Positions 15,067-22,468 of a stretch of 25,266 nucleotides of DNA are shown here, piece by piece. The DNA is from Synergistaceae bacterium (GTDB taxonomy: Bacteria > Synergistota > Synergistia > Synergistales > Synergistaceae). Position 1 is the first letter of the stretch, and the number at the start of each line of letters is the position of its first letter. The DNA lies in the NCBI GenBank assembly GCA_012513245.1, contig JAAZCN010000021.1:1-25266 (forward strand), in the 5' to 3' direction. Both the position numbers and the translations under genes were made by a program. The notes beneath the pieces were generated by a model. It saw only the letters and a program-made list of their open reading frames with translations, did not search any database and was not told the origin of the DNA.

Positions 15067-16050
15067 TTATATTCGTTGTAGAACGGCTGGATTTACTAAG
15101 TTCGGGGGAACACGTCCCTCAAGAGCTTCTATAAGGTTCGTCGCAGCAAGCCGCGCCATTCCTTCTCTGGATCTTACCGCTGCACTGCCTATGTGAGGCA
15201 TCATCACAACATTTTCAAGTTTGAGCAGTGGTTCGTCCATAGGAAGTGGTTCTTTTTCATAGACATCGAGGCCGGCTCCGTATATCCACCCCTCCGAGCA
15301 TGCCCGGAAGAGCGCTTTTTGATCAACAACAGCTCCCCGCGCAGTGTTTATAAGGGCTGCGTCATTTTTCATCATACGGAGTTCACGTTCTCCTATGAGA
15401 CCGGCTGTTTCTTTGGTGAGAGCACAGTTGAGAGAGACAAAATCGCTTCTTTTAAGAAGCTCTTCCAAAGTTACATATTCAGCACATAGTTTCTCTTCGT
15501 ATTCTGTTTTACGGGTCCTGCCCGTGTAGATGATCTTCATTCCAAAAGCAAGCGCTCTTTTTGCCACAGCACGGCCTATTTCGCCGAATCCGACGATCCC
15601 AAGCACTGAACCGGAAAGGTCTTTCCCCACGAACTGGTTTGGGGACCAGTGGGTCCAGCCGCCCTTCCTCATTATTATCTCGTTCTCTCTTGCTTTTCGG
15701 GCTGTCATAAGCATAAGCATCATAGAGATGTCTGCTGTTGCCTCAGTAAGTACTCCGGGAGTGTTGGTAACCATGACCCCGGACTCAGTAGCCGCCTTTA
15801 TGTCAACGTTGTCATATCCCACAGAGTAAAGGCTTGCGACTTTAAGTCTGGCTGCCCTATTGAAAAAAGCTCTGTCCATCGGTATTCCCATTGTCATTAT
15901 GAGTCCGTCAGCCAAAGGTATATCTCTTAAAACGATCTCCGGATCCGGCTTCTCCTGGTCGCTCCACAGAGTCAGATCTACCTTGCTTTCCAGGATATAC
16001 ATTCCCGTATCCGGTATCCTCTGAGTCATAAAAACTTTAGATTTGGACAT
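15067..16050 (-). CDS. D-isomer-specific 2-hydroxyacid dehydrogenase (glyoxylate/hydroxypyruvate reductase-like)
   Basis: This NAD(P)-dependent enzyme should interconvert a 2-oxoacid and a D-2-hydroxyacid. The 327-aa chain has the nucleotide loop GFGEIG (154-159) and the catalytic trio Arg238 (NTARGAVV), Glu267 (DVYEKEP) and His286 (MPHIGSA). SVGYDNVD and LTEATAD segments are like those of glyoxylate reductases. I set the start at ATG 16050 because AAGGAG (16060-16065) lies 9 nt upstream. The longer frame runs into the ROK gene. The ROK stop lies only 5 nt before this start. It is the last gene of its operon and is followed by a strong terminator. The precise substrate is not readable. Confidence 0.93.
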   Translation of the reverse strand: MSKSKVFMTQRIPDTGMYILESKVDLTLWSDQEKPDPEIVLRDIPLADGLIMTMGIPMDRAFFNRAARLKVASLYSVGYDNVDIKAATESGVMVTNTPGVLTEATADISMMLMLMTARKARENEIIMRKGGWTHWSPNQFVGKDLSGSVLGIVGFGEIGRAVAKRALAFGMKIIYTGRTRKTEYEEKLCAEYVTLEELLKRSDFVSLNCALTKETAGLIGERELRMMKNDAALINTARGAVVDQKALFRACSEGWIYGAGLDVYEKEPLPMDEPLLKLENVVMMPHIGSAAVRSREGMARLAATNLIEALEGRVPPNLVNPAVLQRI

Positions 16051-16055
16051 TGACA

Positions 16056-16967
16056 TCATCTCCTTAGCAAACGGATAGAAGCTGCTCCAAAAATCGCCGC
16101 CTCTGCGCCTAGTGACGAGACTTCGATATTGATATTCTCCCTTAGAGGCAGCGGAAGCCATGGGATCGTTCTTTCTTTCAGTTCATCGGCAATTCCTTCC
16201 GCTTTGCTCATACCTCCGTTGAGTATGACTTTTTCCGGGTCGAGTATCACGATAAGTGACGCTATACCTCTTGACAGCGTCTCAAGTGCGTTTGAGATCA
16301 GAGCATCAGCGCTCTTATCATACCGCATCCGCCAGAGGGATCTAAAGTCACCGGGAAGGCCCTCTTTGACAGCTTTCTGTTCAATGTAATCTGCCGACAC
16401 AAGCGTTTCCAGGTGTCCTGAGCTGCCGCACCCACATCTGATATCTTTACTGTCCGATATCGAAATATGTCCGGCCTCCCCGGCCATTCCATGAGCGCCT
16501 GTAACCAGCCGACCATTTACGAATATGCCTGAACCTATGCCGGTACCAAGCGTAAGCACAATAAAATCCTTACATCCCATCGCAGCACCGTATAATGCCT
16601 CTCCAACAGCAAAGCAGTTTGCGTCATTTTCCATTGCAAGCGACGGTGACATACCTTTCTTTTCAAGAGCATGTCTCAAGTATTCAAGAAACTCAATATT
16701 TTCCAGGCCGGAAAAATTGGGAAGTTTTGTAATGACTTTGCGTGAAACATCTAAAAACCCCGGGATACCTACACCAACAAATGATATATCCCGACCATGC
16801 GACACCTCTGCGGTCATGTCGGCTATACAGTTCACTACTTCCCCAATACCCCTGCCTTCAGGAGTGTCCCTGTCGATCCTGTAAAGGATGCGGACATGTT
16901 CTTCCTCTGTTTCAACAAGTGCTGCGGTTATTGTATGTCCTCCCAGGTCTACTCCGACAGAGAGCAT
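16056..16967 (-). CDS. ROK-family sugar kinase (glucokinase-like)
   Basis: ROK proteins are mostly ATP-dependent kinases of glucose, mannose, fructose or N-acetylated amino sugars. This 303-aa protein lacks the N-terminal DNA-binding domain of ROK repressors. It shows the phosphate loop VGVDLGGHTITAALV, MENDANC with catalytic Asp115, LGTGIGSG, and the zinc signature GH-x-CGCGSSGHLE (His167, Cys178, Cys180), in which His185 replaces the usual last Cys. The start is ATG 16967, 5 nt after the dppA stop. The upstream ATG-like start at 17015 would overlap dppA. No strong Shine-Dalgarno is seen, so coupling with dppA is likely. The sugar specificity is unknown. Confidence 0.92.
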   Translation of the reverse strand: MLSVGVDLGGHTITAALVETEEEHVRILYRIDRDTPEGRGIGEVVNCIADMTAEVSHGRDISFVGVGIPGFLDVSRKVITKLPNFSGLENIEFLEYLRHALEKKGMSPSLAMENDANCFAVGEALYGAAMGCKDFIVLTLGTGIGSGIFVNGRLVTGAHGMAGEAGHISISDSKDIRCGCGSSGHLETLVSADYIEQKAVKEGLPGDFRSLWRMRYDKSADALISNALETLSRGIASLIVILDPEKVILNGGMSKAEGIADELKERTIPWLPLPLRENINIEVSSLGAEAAIFGAASIRLLRR

Positions 16968-16972
16968 CTTCG

Positions 16973-17803
16973 TCAATACCCCACAATAGATGCGCAGTCG
17001 ATAGAAGAAGAGCACCAGCGTCTTATCTCAAAAATATCCTCCGTCGTGAATACCATGGTCCTTCCGGACATTCTCTCGCTCCCGGGAACAAGCCCCGCCG
17101 CATCTGCCTGAGCTGTTGTATGGAAGGTAAGCTCCGTTTTATAGGGCGCCTCCATCTTAAGCACCGGACTTCTTCCTGCTGCCGCAGCTTCAAGAGCTCT
17201 TTTGACCGACTCCGATATCAGCTCTGCCGATTCCTCCGGAGATCTTGTTACGGCAGCGTTCCTGCCAAGCCCGTCCTTAAGAGGGCACGTGATCAATGTC
17301 TCTCCAAGCAGGCTCGATGCCTCAAGACAGACCGCGGTGTCTCCTGAAACCATGGACACAGGGACACCAAGGGCTCCGCTAAAAAGAGCGTTGAGTCCCG
17401 TTTCTCCAAGCTTAATGCCGTTGACCTTGAGCCCGTATACAACTTTGGTGCTGTATGTGTGATCCAGTACAGCTTTTTCTGTTCCCGCCATTGCGTGGTA
17501 ACCGATGAAAATAGCGGCATCGTGTTCTGAGACTCCCTCAACCATACCCAGGATCTTCGGGCTTCCGGTGATAAGTGATACTTCCCTGGGAAACAGGGAA
17601 ACATCGAGGTTTATCATACGGTCGTGCGAGTCGTTCACCGTGACAGTATCTGCTCCCCAGCTTAGAGCCGCATTCACTGCGGCGAGGGTGTCATGGAGCT
17701 GCATCCTGCGGCCAAATTCGTATTCCGGTTTTCCGAACATGACCTGTTCAGGTGAGACTATTCCGGTCGAGCCCTCCATATCTGAGCTGATATATACCTT
17801 CAA
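16973..17803 (-). CDS. dppA: M55-family D-aminopeptidase (DppA-like)
   Basis: DppA of Bacillus subtilis is a zinc D-aminopeptidase that acts on D-amino-acid peptides such as D-Ala-D-Ala. With a TTG start at 17803 the protein is 276 aa and begins MKVYISSDMEGSTGI. The metal ligands then fall at Asp8, Glu10, His60, His103 and Glu134, and a His at 115 matches the catalytic histidine, nearly the same numbering as in B. subtilis. AAGGAG (17814-17819), inside the end of the upstream gene, lies 10 nt before the TTG. The longer frame from 17887 overlaps that gene and adds unrelated residues. A role in cell-wall peptide or D-peptide salvage is plausible. No DppBCDE transporter genes are in view. Confidence 0.93.
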   Translation of the reverse strand: MKVYISSDMEGSTGIVSPEQVMFGKPEYEFGRRMQLHDTLAAVNAALSWGADTVTVNDSHDRMINLDVSLFPREVSLITGSPKILGMVEGVSEHDAAIFIGYHAMAGTEKAVLDHTYSTKVVYGLKVNGIKLGETGLNALFSGALGVPVSMVSGDTAVCLEASSLLGETLITCPLKDGLGRNAAVTRSPEESAELISESVKRALEAAAAGRSPVLKMEAPYKTELTFHTTAQADAAGLVPGSERMSGRTMVFTTEDIFEIRRWCSSSIDCASIVGY

Positions 17804-17804
17804 A

Positions 17805-18824
17805 TCAATATGACTCCTTCCAGCGTGTGACAAAACCCGGATCCTGCAACATGAGCCTTCCAACACCGATGAGGTCACAAATCCCATCCCTGAGCAATTT
17901 ATCTGCGGTTCTCAAATCTTTTATCCCGCCGGTGCACTCGACCAGTGCAGAAGATCCGACTGAACTTTTGATCCTTTCTGCATAGGGAGCAAAGTAGGCG
18001 CTGTCTTTCCTCTCTGCACCAAATCCGCAAAGATTGCCTGTAACGCTTATCATATCCACACCCAGATCGACAAGTTCTCGGGCGACTGAGACAGTATCAT
18101 CTATCGATAATCCTTTGGACTTTTCTCCCGGGAGATGATCAGCCACGCCCAGACGAACTGAGAGGGGAATGTCTTTGAGCGACTGTCTTATACCATCTGT
18201 TATTTCATAAAGCAGTCTCGCTCTTTTTGCATCTGTTCCCCCATACTCATCGTCCCGCCTGTTGGTCAGGGGACTCAGAAACTGTCCCAGGAGGTACCCG
18301 TGGCTTGCATGTATCTGGATAGCGTCATACCCTGCTGTTTTAACCATGCTAACAGCTGCGCTGATAAAATCTTCAACAGTTTTCTTTATTACACTTCGCG
18401 TCATAACTTCCGGTTTACGGCCAGGTTTATCCCAGTGGTCACCTATCGGTACTCCGGAAGGAGAAAAGGATCGGTATCCCTCCATATCGAAAACAGCCGG
18501 GTCCGCGATCTTTGCACCTGCATGATTTATCTGCACCATACAAAGTGCATTGTCTTTTTTAAGTATCTCCGTCATCTGTAAATGCTGCTTAGCAGCATCC
18601 TCACTGTTTGCGAGGAACTGAGCAGGCCTGGTCCTTCCGCATAAATTGACGGCATGATGTTCAACTATTATCATAGCAGCCCCGGATGAAGCAAAAGGAC
18701 CGTATATTTCCAAAGATCTTTCAGAAGGAGTACCATCCTCCTTTGAACTTGAAGATGCAAGTGGCGCAAGGACTATCCTGTTATTCAGAATGTTGTTTTT
18801 AAGCTCTATCGGTTCAAAGATCAT
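17805..18824 (-). CDS. old-yellow-enzyme-family NADH:flavin oxidoreductase
   Basis: An FMN-binding TIM-barrel reductase of the old yellow enzyme/2,4-dienoyl-CoA reductase N-terminal family, 339 aa. Seen are RIVLAPLAS near the start, VQINHAGAK (98-105), the substrate-binding pair His172/His175 with Tyr177 in HASHGYLLGQFLSP, and NRRDDEYGG. A barrel end VGVGRLML closes the flavin site. It lacks the iron-sulfur and FAD domains of full dienoyl-CoA reductases, so it is a stand-alone reductase of activated alkenes or a related substrate. AAAGGAG lies 8 nt before the ATG at 18824, within 13 nt of the ychF stop. The natural substrate is unknown. Confidence 0.92.
   Translation of the reverse strand: MIFEPIELKNNILNNRIVLAPLASSSSKEDGTPSERSLEIYGPFASSGAAMIIVEHHAVNLCGRTRPAQFLANSEDAAKQHLQMTEILKKDNALCMVQINHAGAKIADPAVFDMEGYRSFSPSGVPIGDHWDKPGRKPEVMTRSVIKKTVEDFISAAVSMVKTAGYDAIQIHASHGYLLGQFLSPLTNRRDDEYGGTDAKRARLLYEITDGIRQSLKDIPLSVRLGVADHLPGEKSKGLSIDDTVSVARELVDLGVDMISVTGNLCGFGAERKDSAYFAPYAERIKSSVGSSALVECTGGIKDLRTADKLLRDGICDLIGVGRLMLQDPGFVTRWKESY
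17814..17819 (-). promoter_or_regulatory. Shine-Dalgarno fixing the dppA TTG start
   Basis: AAGGAG on the minus strand, embedded in the last codons of the flavin-reductase gene, 10 nt before TTG at 17803. Confidence 0.65.
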
Positions 18825-18837
18825 ATAAACGTCTCCT

Positions 18838-19932
18838 TTACACGTTGAATCTTATTTCAATGACATCCCCGTCTTTGACGAGGTATTCTTTTCCTTCAAG
18901 CCTGAGACATCCGGCCTTCCTGCATTCATCGAAAGAGTTCGCATGTTTTTTATAATCTTCAAAAGCTACGACCTGAGCCCTTATAAATCCTCTTGCAAGA
19001 TCAGAATGTATAGCTCCTGCAGCATCCACGGCGTTGTCTCCTTCATGAAGGGTCCAGGCCCGGACTTCATCCGGTCCGCAGGTGAAAAAGCTTATCAGTC
19101 CAAGAACTCTGTAAGCCTCCTCTATTAGTCTCTCTCTGCCCGGTTCAGTGATATCCAGACCCTCTGTGAACGCTGCAGCCTCTTCTTCATCGAGCTCGGC
19201 AACGTCCATTTCGAGGCTTCCATATAGAGTGCAGAGCTTGACTCCCTGATCATCAGCCCTCTTTTTCAGTTCAGCCCATTTAGGTATCTTTGTCTCATCT
19301 GACTGAGAGTCATCTAGATTGAGCAGGATTATCTCCGGTTTTGAGGTCACGAAGGAAAAACCCCTCAACAAGCGCCACTCTGCGGGCTTCAATTCCATGC
19401 TGCGCAGCGGTTTTTCTTCCAAGAGACATTCGAAGCACAGATCAAGGAGCCTCTTTTCAATCTCTTCTTCGGGAAGCAGCTTTTTTTTGGCTTTCAGCTT
19501 TCCAAGCCGGTTTTCGATAACGGCAAGATCCCGAAATATCATCTCATTTTCAATGATCTCCCAGTCCCTTAAGGGGTCAACGGTTCCCTCCGGATGTTCG
19601 ACCGACTTGTTTGTGAAGCACCTGATCACCTGTATAAGGGCATCCGCATCAGCCACAAAAGAGAGAAAAGAGTTCCCAAGACCCTCTCCCTTGCCTGCCC
19701 CCCGGGAGAGTCCGGCAAGATCAACAAACTCGACCTGTGCCGGCGTCACTTTTTTGGGTTTGTGTACTTCCACCAGGAAATCAAATCTTTTGTCAGGGAC
19801 TTCAACAACAGCTTTATTTGGGTCTGTCTTCCCACCGGCGTAAGGTTTTACCTCAGCGCCGGCTCTTGTTATCACGTTAAAAACTGTAGATTTTCCGCTC
19901 AAAGGCAACCCCACTATTCCACAGTGCAGCAT
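18838..19932 (-). CDS. ychF: divergent YchF/OLA1-family ATPase (P-loop, TGS domain)
   Basis: YchF is an Obg-related ATPase implicated in ribosome binding and stress control. The 364-aa protein keeps the family layout: P-loop domain, a helical hairpin around 135-185 and a C-terminal TGS domain with AWTLHEGDNAVDAAGAIHSD and DGDVIEIRFNV. Several motifs depart from the family norm. The P-loop is GLPLSGKS (usual GLPNVGKS), the base-recognition motif is NLDD at 205-208 (usual NxxE), and the segment after GAEVKPYA differs from the conserved YPFCTIEPN. GAGKGEGLGN and VDPLRDWEVI-like segments remain. It is the first gene of a five-gene operon, with GGAG 10 nt before the ATG. It may be a lineage-specific paralogue. 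Confidence 0.88.
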   Translation of the reverse strand: MLHCGIVGLPLSGKSTVFNVITRAGAEVKPYAGGKTDPNKAVVEVPDKRFDFLVEVHKPKKVTPAQVEFVDLAGLSRGAGKGEGLGNSFLSFVADADALIQVIRCFTNKSVEHPEGTVDPLRDWEIIENEMIFRDLAVIENRLGKLKAKKKLLPEEEIEKRLLDLCFECLLEEKPLRSMELKPAEWRLLRGFSFVTSKPEIILLNLDDSQSDETKIPKWAELKKRADDQGVKLCTLYGSLEMDVAELDEEEAAAFTEGLDITEPGRERLIEEAYRVLGLISFFTCGPDEVRAWTLHEGDNAVDAAGAIHSDLARGFIRAQVVAFEDYKKHANSFDECRKAGCLRLEGKEYLVKDGDVIEIRFNV

Positions 19933-20288
19933 TCGAATACCACTCCATTCTTATTTGTCGCAGTGACTTATTATCATCTCATAAAAGTCCGTAACTTCAA
20001 AACCTTACACACAAGAGACAAAGCTGCTGCGTATGATCCGCATATCTCGCAGTTTACCTGCTTTAGTCTACTACAACAGCTACTGTTTGAGCAATTAAAA
20101 GGCCTGACAGATATCATGCACAAAATATTAAGGCTGATAGATATTTGCAGTTATCGCTTATTTTTATAACAACGTGATATTATAAAAGATCACATATTTG
20201 GTGATATATTCTCTAAAGCACTGTCATTCCTGCTAAATTTGCTCCGTTAATTAAATATAGAATAAATACAAATTAGGCTATATATTTC

Positions 20289-20317
20289 TTGACAGGGCAG
20301 TTGCACCGTAGGATAAT
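20289..20317 (+). promoter_or_regulatory. promoter of feoAB
   Basis: A perfect TTGACA (20289-20294), a 17-nt spacer and GATAAT (20312-20317). The start is expected near 20324, giving a leader of about 45 nt. Confidence 0.78.
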
Positions 20318-20318
20318 C

Positions 20319-20330
20319 GGTTAGCCTTAA
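20319..20330 (+). promoter_or_regulatory. putative DtxR/IdeR-type iron box at the feoAB start point
   Basis: GGTTAGCCTTAA (20319-20330) matches the core GGTTAGSCTAACC of DtxR/IdeR boxes in its first nine bases. A second partial match, TTAGGCTA, lies at 20273-20280, just before the -35. An inverted repeat CAGTTGC/GCAACTG (20298-20304 with 20331-20337) flanks the -10 and the box. Binding is inferred from the motif and the iron-uptake genes. Confidence 0.42.
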
Positions 20331-20368
20331 GCAACTGATAAAAATCGAACAATGGGGGACTGTAGCAA

Positions 20369-20644
20369 ATGAACCTCTTGCAGCTAAAAGACGAAGAGTG
20401 TGCTGTAATAAAAAGCATTCCCGATGGGGAAGCCGGGGAACGCCTCGAAGCTTTGGGACTCAGGGTAGGCAAAAGGATACAGAAAGTGTCAGGCATGCCT
20501 TTTAGAGGTCCGATAACGCTCCTCCTGGATGGACGTCATTTCGCTGTTGCCCACGCTATCTCAGGCAAGATCGAAATTGATGGCGTTGATTGTCCTGTCC
20601 GACCGGCCCTTGAAAAAAGCCGGCTCTGGCCTAAGTTTATATGA
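20369..20644 (+). CDS. feoA: FeoA-family ferrous iron transport protein
   Basis: FeoA is a small SH3-like cytoplasmic partner of the FeoB iron channel. The 91-aa protein is of typical length. It shows the pattern EECAVIKSIPDG, GERLEALGLRVGKRIQKV and a closing LLLDGRHFAVAHAISGKIEID, matching the FeoA beta-barrel. GGGGGA lies 9 nt before the ATG. The C-terminal extension (VDCPVRPALEKSRLWPKF) goes slightly beyond the core domain. Its stop overlaps the feoB start as ATGA, so the pair is translationally coupled. It is expressed from the promoter at 20289-20317. Confidence 0.93.
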   Translation: MNLLQLKDEECAVIKSIPDGEAGERLEALGLRVGKRIQKVSGMPFRGPITLLLDGRHFAVAHAISGKIEIDGVDCPVRPALEKSRLWPKFI

Positions 20645-22428
20645 GCTGTAAAAACTGCAGCCTCTGTAACGGCAAGAGAAAAAACTGCATCGCCAAGTTC
20701 ACTGATGGTGGGCGCGTACTCCTTATGGGGAATCCCAACGTAGGAAAGAGTGTATTCTTTTCAAGACTTACCGGGACTCATGCCCTCTCTTCAAACTACC
20801 CCGGAACAACTGTAGGTTTTACTGAAGGAACGATGAGATACGGTGGAAAGTCCGCCAGGCTGATCGACGTTCCGGGTGCGTACACTCTTGACCCTACAAA
20901 TGAAGCAGAGGCAATTGCTCGCCGTATTTTAAAAGACGGAGGGGACGTAGTCATATTGGTTGTAGACGCTACTGCCCTCGAGAGGAACCTGGTGATCGCT
21001 ATCCAGGTACTCGAGCATGACATTCCTGTGGTCATTGCCCTCAACATGGTCGATGAGGCAAGGCACAGGGGGATCCTGATAGATATCCCAAAACTTGAAG
21101 AAGAGCTGGGAGTACCTATAGTTCCGACAGTAGCAGTGACCGGTCAGGGACTTAGTGATCTTGTGACAAAAATGGAAGAGGCAAGGGTAAGCCACTTACA
21201 GCCCATGTCTAAAGAAGCGCGCTGGCAGGCCATAGGCGAGATCATAACGAAGGTACAGACTTTTACGCACAGACATCATACAGCCATGGACAGGATGGAA
21301 GACATCTCCGCACACCCCGTTCTGGGGGGTGTCATGGGAATTCTTGTCCTCGTACTCGGATTTATGGCGGTAAGGTTTGTAGGTGAAGGCATAATAAACC
21401 ATGTAACAGATCCTATTTTCGAAAAACTCTGGATGCCTGTCCTGCAAAAGATAAACACAATGCTTGGAGACGGACAGCTAAGGCATATCCTTATTGGCAC
21501 ATTGTTCGACGGTGAGATCGACTTCGAGCAGAGCCTCGGGGTCCTTTCAACAGGGATCTACGTCGAATTCGGAATGGTCCTTCCATACATAATCGCTTTC
21601 TATTCAGGCCTCAGTTTTCTTGAGGACTTTGGATACCTGCCACGGCTCGCAGTTGTTTTCGACGCCCTTCTCCATAAATTCGGGATACATGGCTACGCAA
21701 TAATCCCCACTCTGCTGGGCTTCGGATGCAACGTCCCCGGGATACTGGGAACCCGTGTGCTTGAATCTGAGAGGGAAAGATTTATAGCTGCCACGTTGAT
21801 ATCTGTGGGTGTCCCGTGCGTCTCTATCCAGGCTATGCTCACGGCGACACTGGGTCAGTTCGGAATGATATATGTCGCGGCTGTGTATGGAATACTCTTC
21901 TGTGTATGGCTCGTACTGGGCAGGATATTGCACCTTACATTGAAGGGGTACAGCCCCGAGCTTATAGTGGAAATACCTCCCTACAGGATGCCATCCATGA
22001 AGGCCTGGCTTAGCAAGCTCTGGTTCAGGATAAAAGATTTCCTCTATGAAGCGACTCCTCTGGTGTTGTTTGGCATATTCCTGGTAAATATTCTGGAGAC
22101 CCTCGGCGTTATGAATAAAATAGCTATAGCCCTGTCGCCCATATTCGAGGGATTCCTCGGGCTTCCCTCTGCGACAGCTATTCCAATAGTAATGGGAGTA
22201 TTCAGAAAAGATGTAGCCATGGGTCTGCTCATTCCGCTGAACCTATCAGCGTCACAGAGCCTTGTAGCAGTGGTAGTTCTTGCGATGACATTCCCCTGCA
22301 TAGCAACTTTTATAATTCTCTGGAAGGAACTCGGCACCAAAAGAATGCTGATGAGTACCGGAATAATGATAACAGCTGCTATGGTCACAGGAGGGCTGCT
22401 GAACCTCTTCTTCAAAATCATACTATAA
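20641..22428 (+). CDS. feoB: FeoB ferrous iron transporter, variant with N-terminal Cys cluster
   Basis: FeoB couples a cytoplasmic G-protein domain to a membrane Fe(II) channel. The G domain has GNPNVGKS (30-37), the switch-like NYPGTTV, DVPG (76-79) and NMVD (135-138). The membrane part has Gate-type segments with GFGCNVPG (360-367). At 595 aa it is shorter than E. coli FeoB (773). The second cysteine motif, usually close to SCSARLPVY, reads VPCVSIQA (391-398), keeping the Cys but not the rest. The extreme N-terminus carries Cys3, 6, 9 and 16, which could bind metal or a cluster. It follows feoA by an ATGA overlap. Fe(II) transport is likely, but the altered gate leaves room for another ion. 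Confidence 0.92.
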   Translation: MSCKNCSLCNGKRKNCIAKFTDGGRVLLMGNPNVGKSVFFSRLTGTHALSSNYPGTTVGFTEGTMRYGGKSARLIDVPGAYTLDPTNEAEAIARRILKDGGDVVILVVDATALERNLVIAIQVLEHDIPVVIALNMVDEARHRGILIDIPKLEEELGVPIVPTVAVTGQGLSDLVTKMEEARVSHLQPMSKEARWQAIGEIITKVQTFTHRHHTAMDRMEDISAHPVLGGVMGILVLVLGFMAVRFVGEGIINHVTDPIFEKLWMPVLQKINTMLGDGQLRHILIGTLFDGEIDFEQSLGVLSTGIYVEFGMVLPYIIAFYSGLSFLEDFGYLPRLAVVFDALLHKFGIHGYAIIPTLLGFGCNVPGILGTRVLESERERFIAATLISVGVPCVSIQAMLTATLGQFGMIYVAAVYGILFCVWLVLGRILHLTLKGYSPELIVEIPPYRMPSMKAWLSKLWFRIKDFLYEATPLVLFGIFLVNILETLGVMNKIAIALSPIFEGFLGLPSATAIPIVMGVFRKDVAMGLLIPLNLSASQSLVAVVVLAMTFPCIATFIILWKELGTKRMLMSTGIMITAAMVTGGLLNLFFKIIL

Positions 22429-22468
22429 TAATGAAACATCCACAGACAGAATTAAAGGGAGGGGTACG

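Larger units (their letters stand above)
19933..20368. other. divergent AT-rich region between ychF and feoA
   Basis: No gene is visible in these 436 bases. The right end carries the feoAB promoter and iron-box-like sites. Elsewhere I see an imperfect direct repeat around TGAYAGATAT (20101-20120 and 20132-20149), alternating GTGAT/ATCAC/GTGAT half-sites (20174-20178, 20189-20193, 20201-20205), and AACAG/CTGTT (20075-20079 with 20083-20087). I could not fix a clear leftward promoter for ychF. Candidate matches are weak. Confidence 0.5.

Noticed and set aside
17804..17887. Longer dppA start at 17887
   Set aside because: It would overlap the flavin-reductase gene and add residues absent from M55 peptidases. 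The TTG at 17803 restores the known ligand numbering.
20174..20193. GTGAT/ATCAC as a CRP/FNR site
   Set aside because: The spacing between half-sites is 10 bases, too long for the TGTGA-N6-TCACA type.
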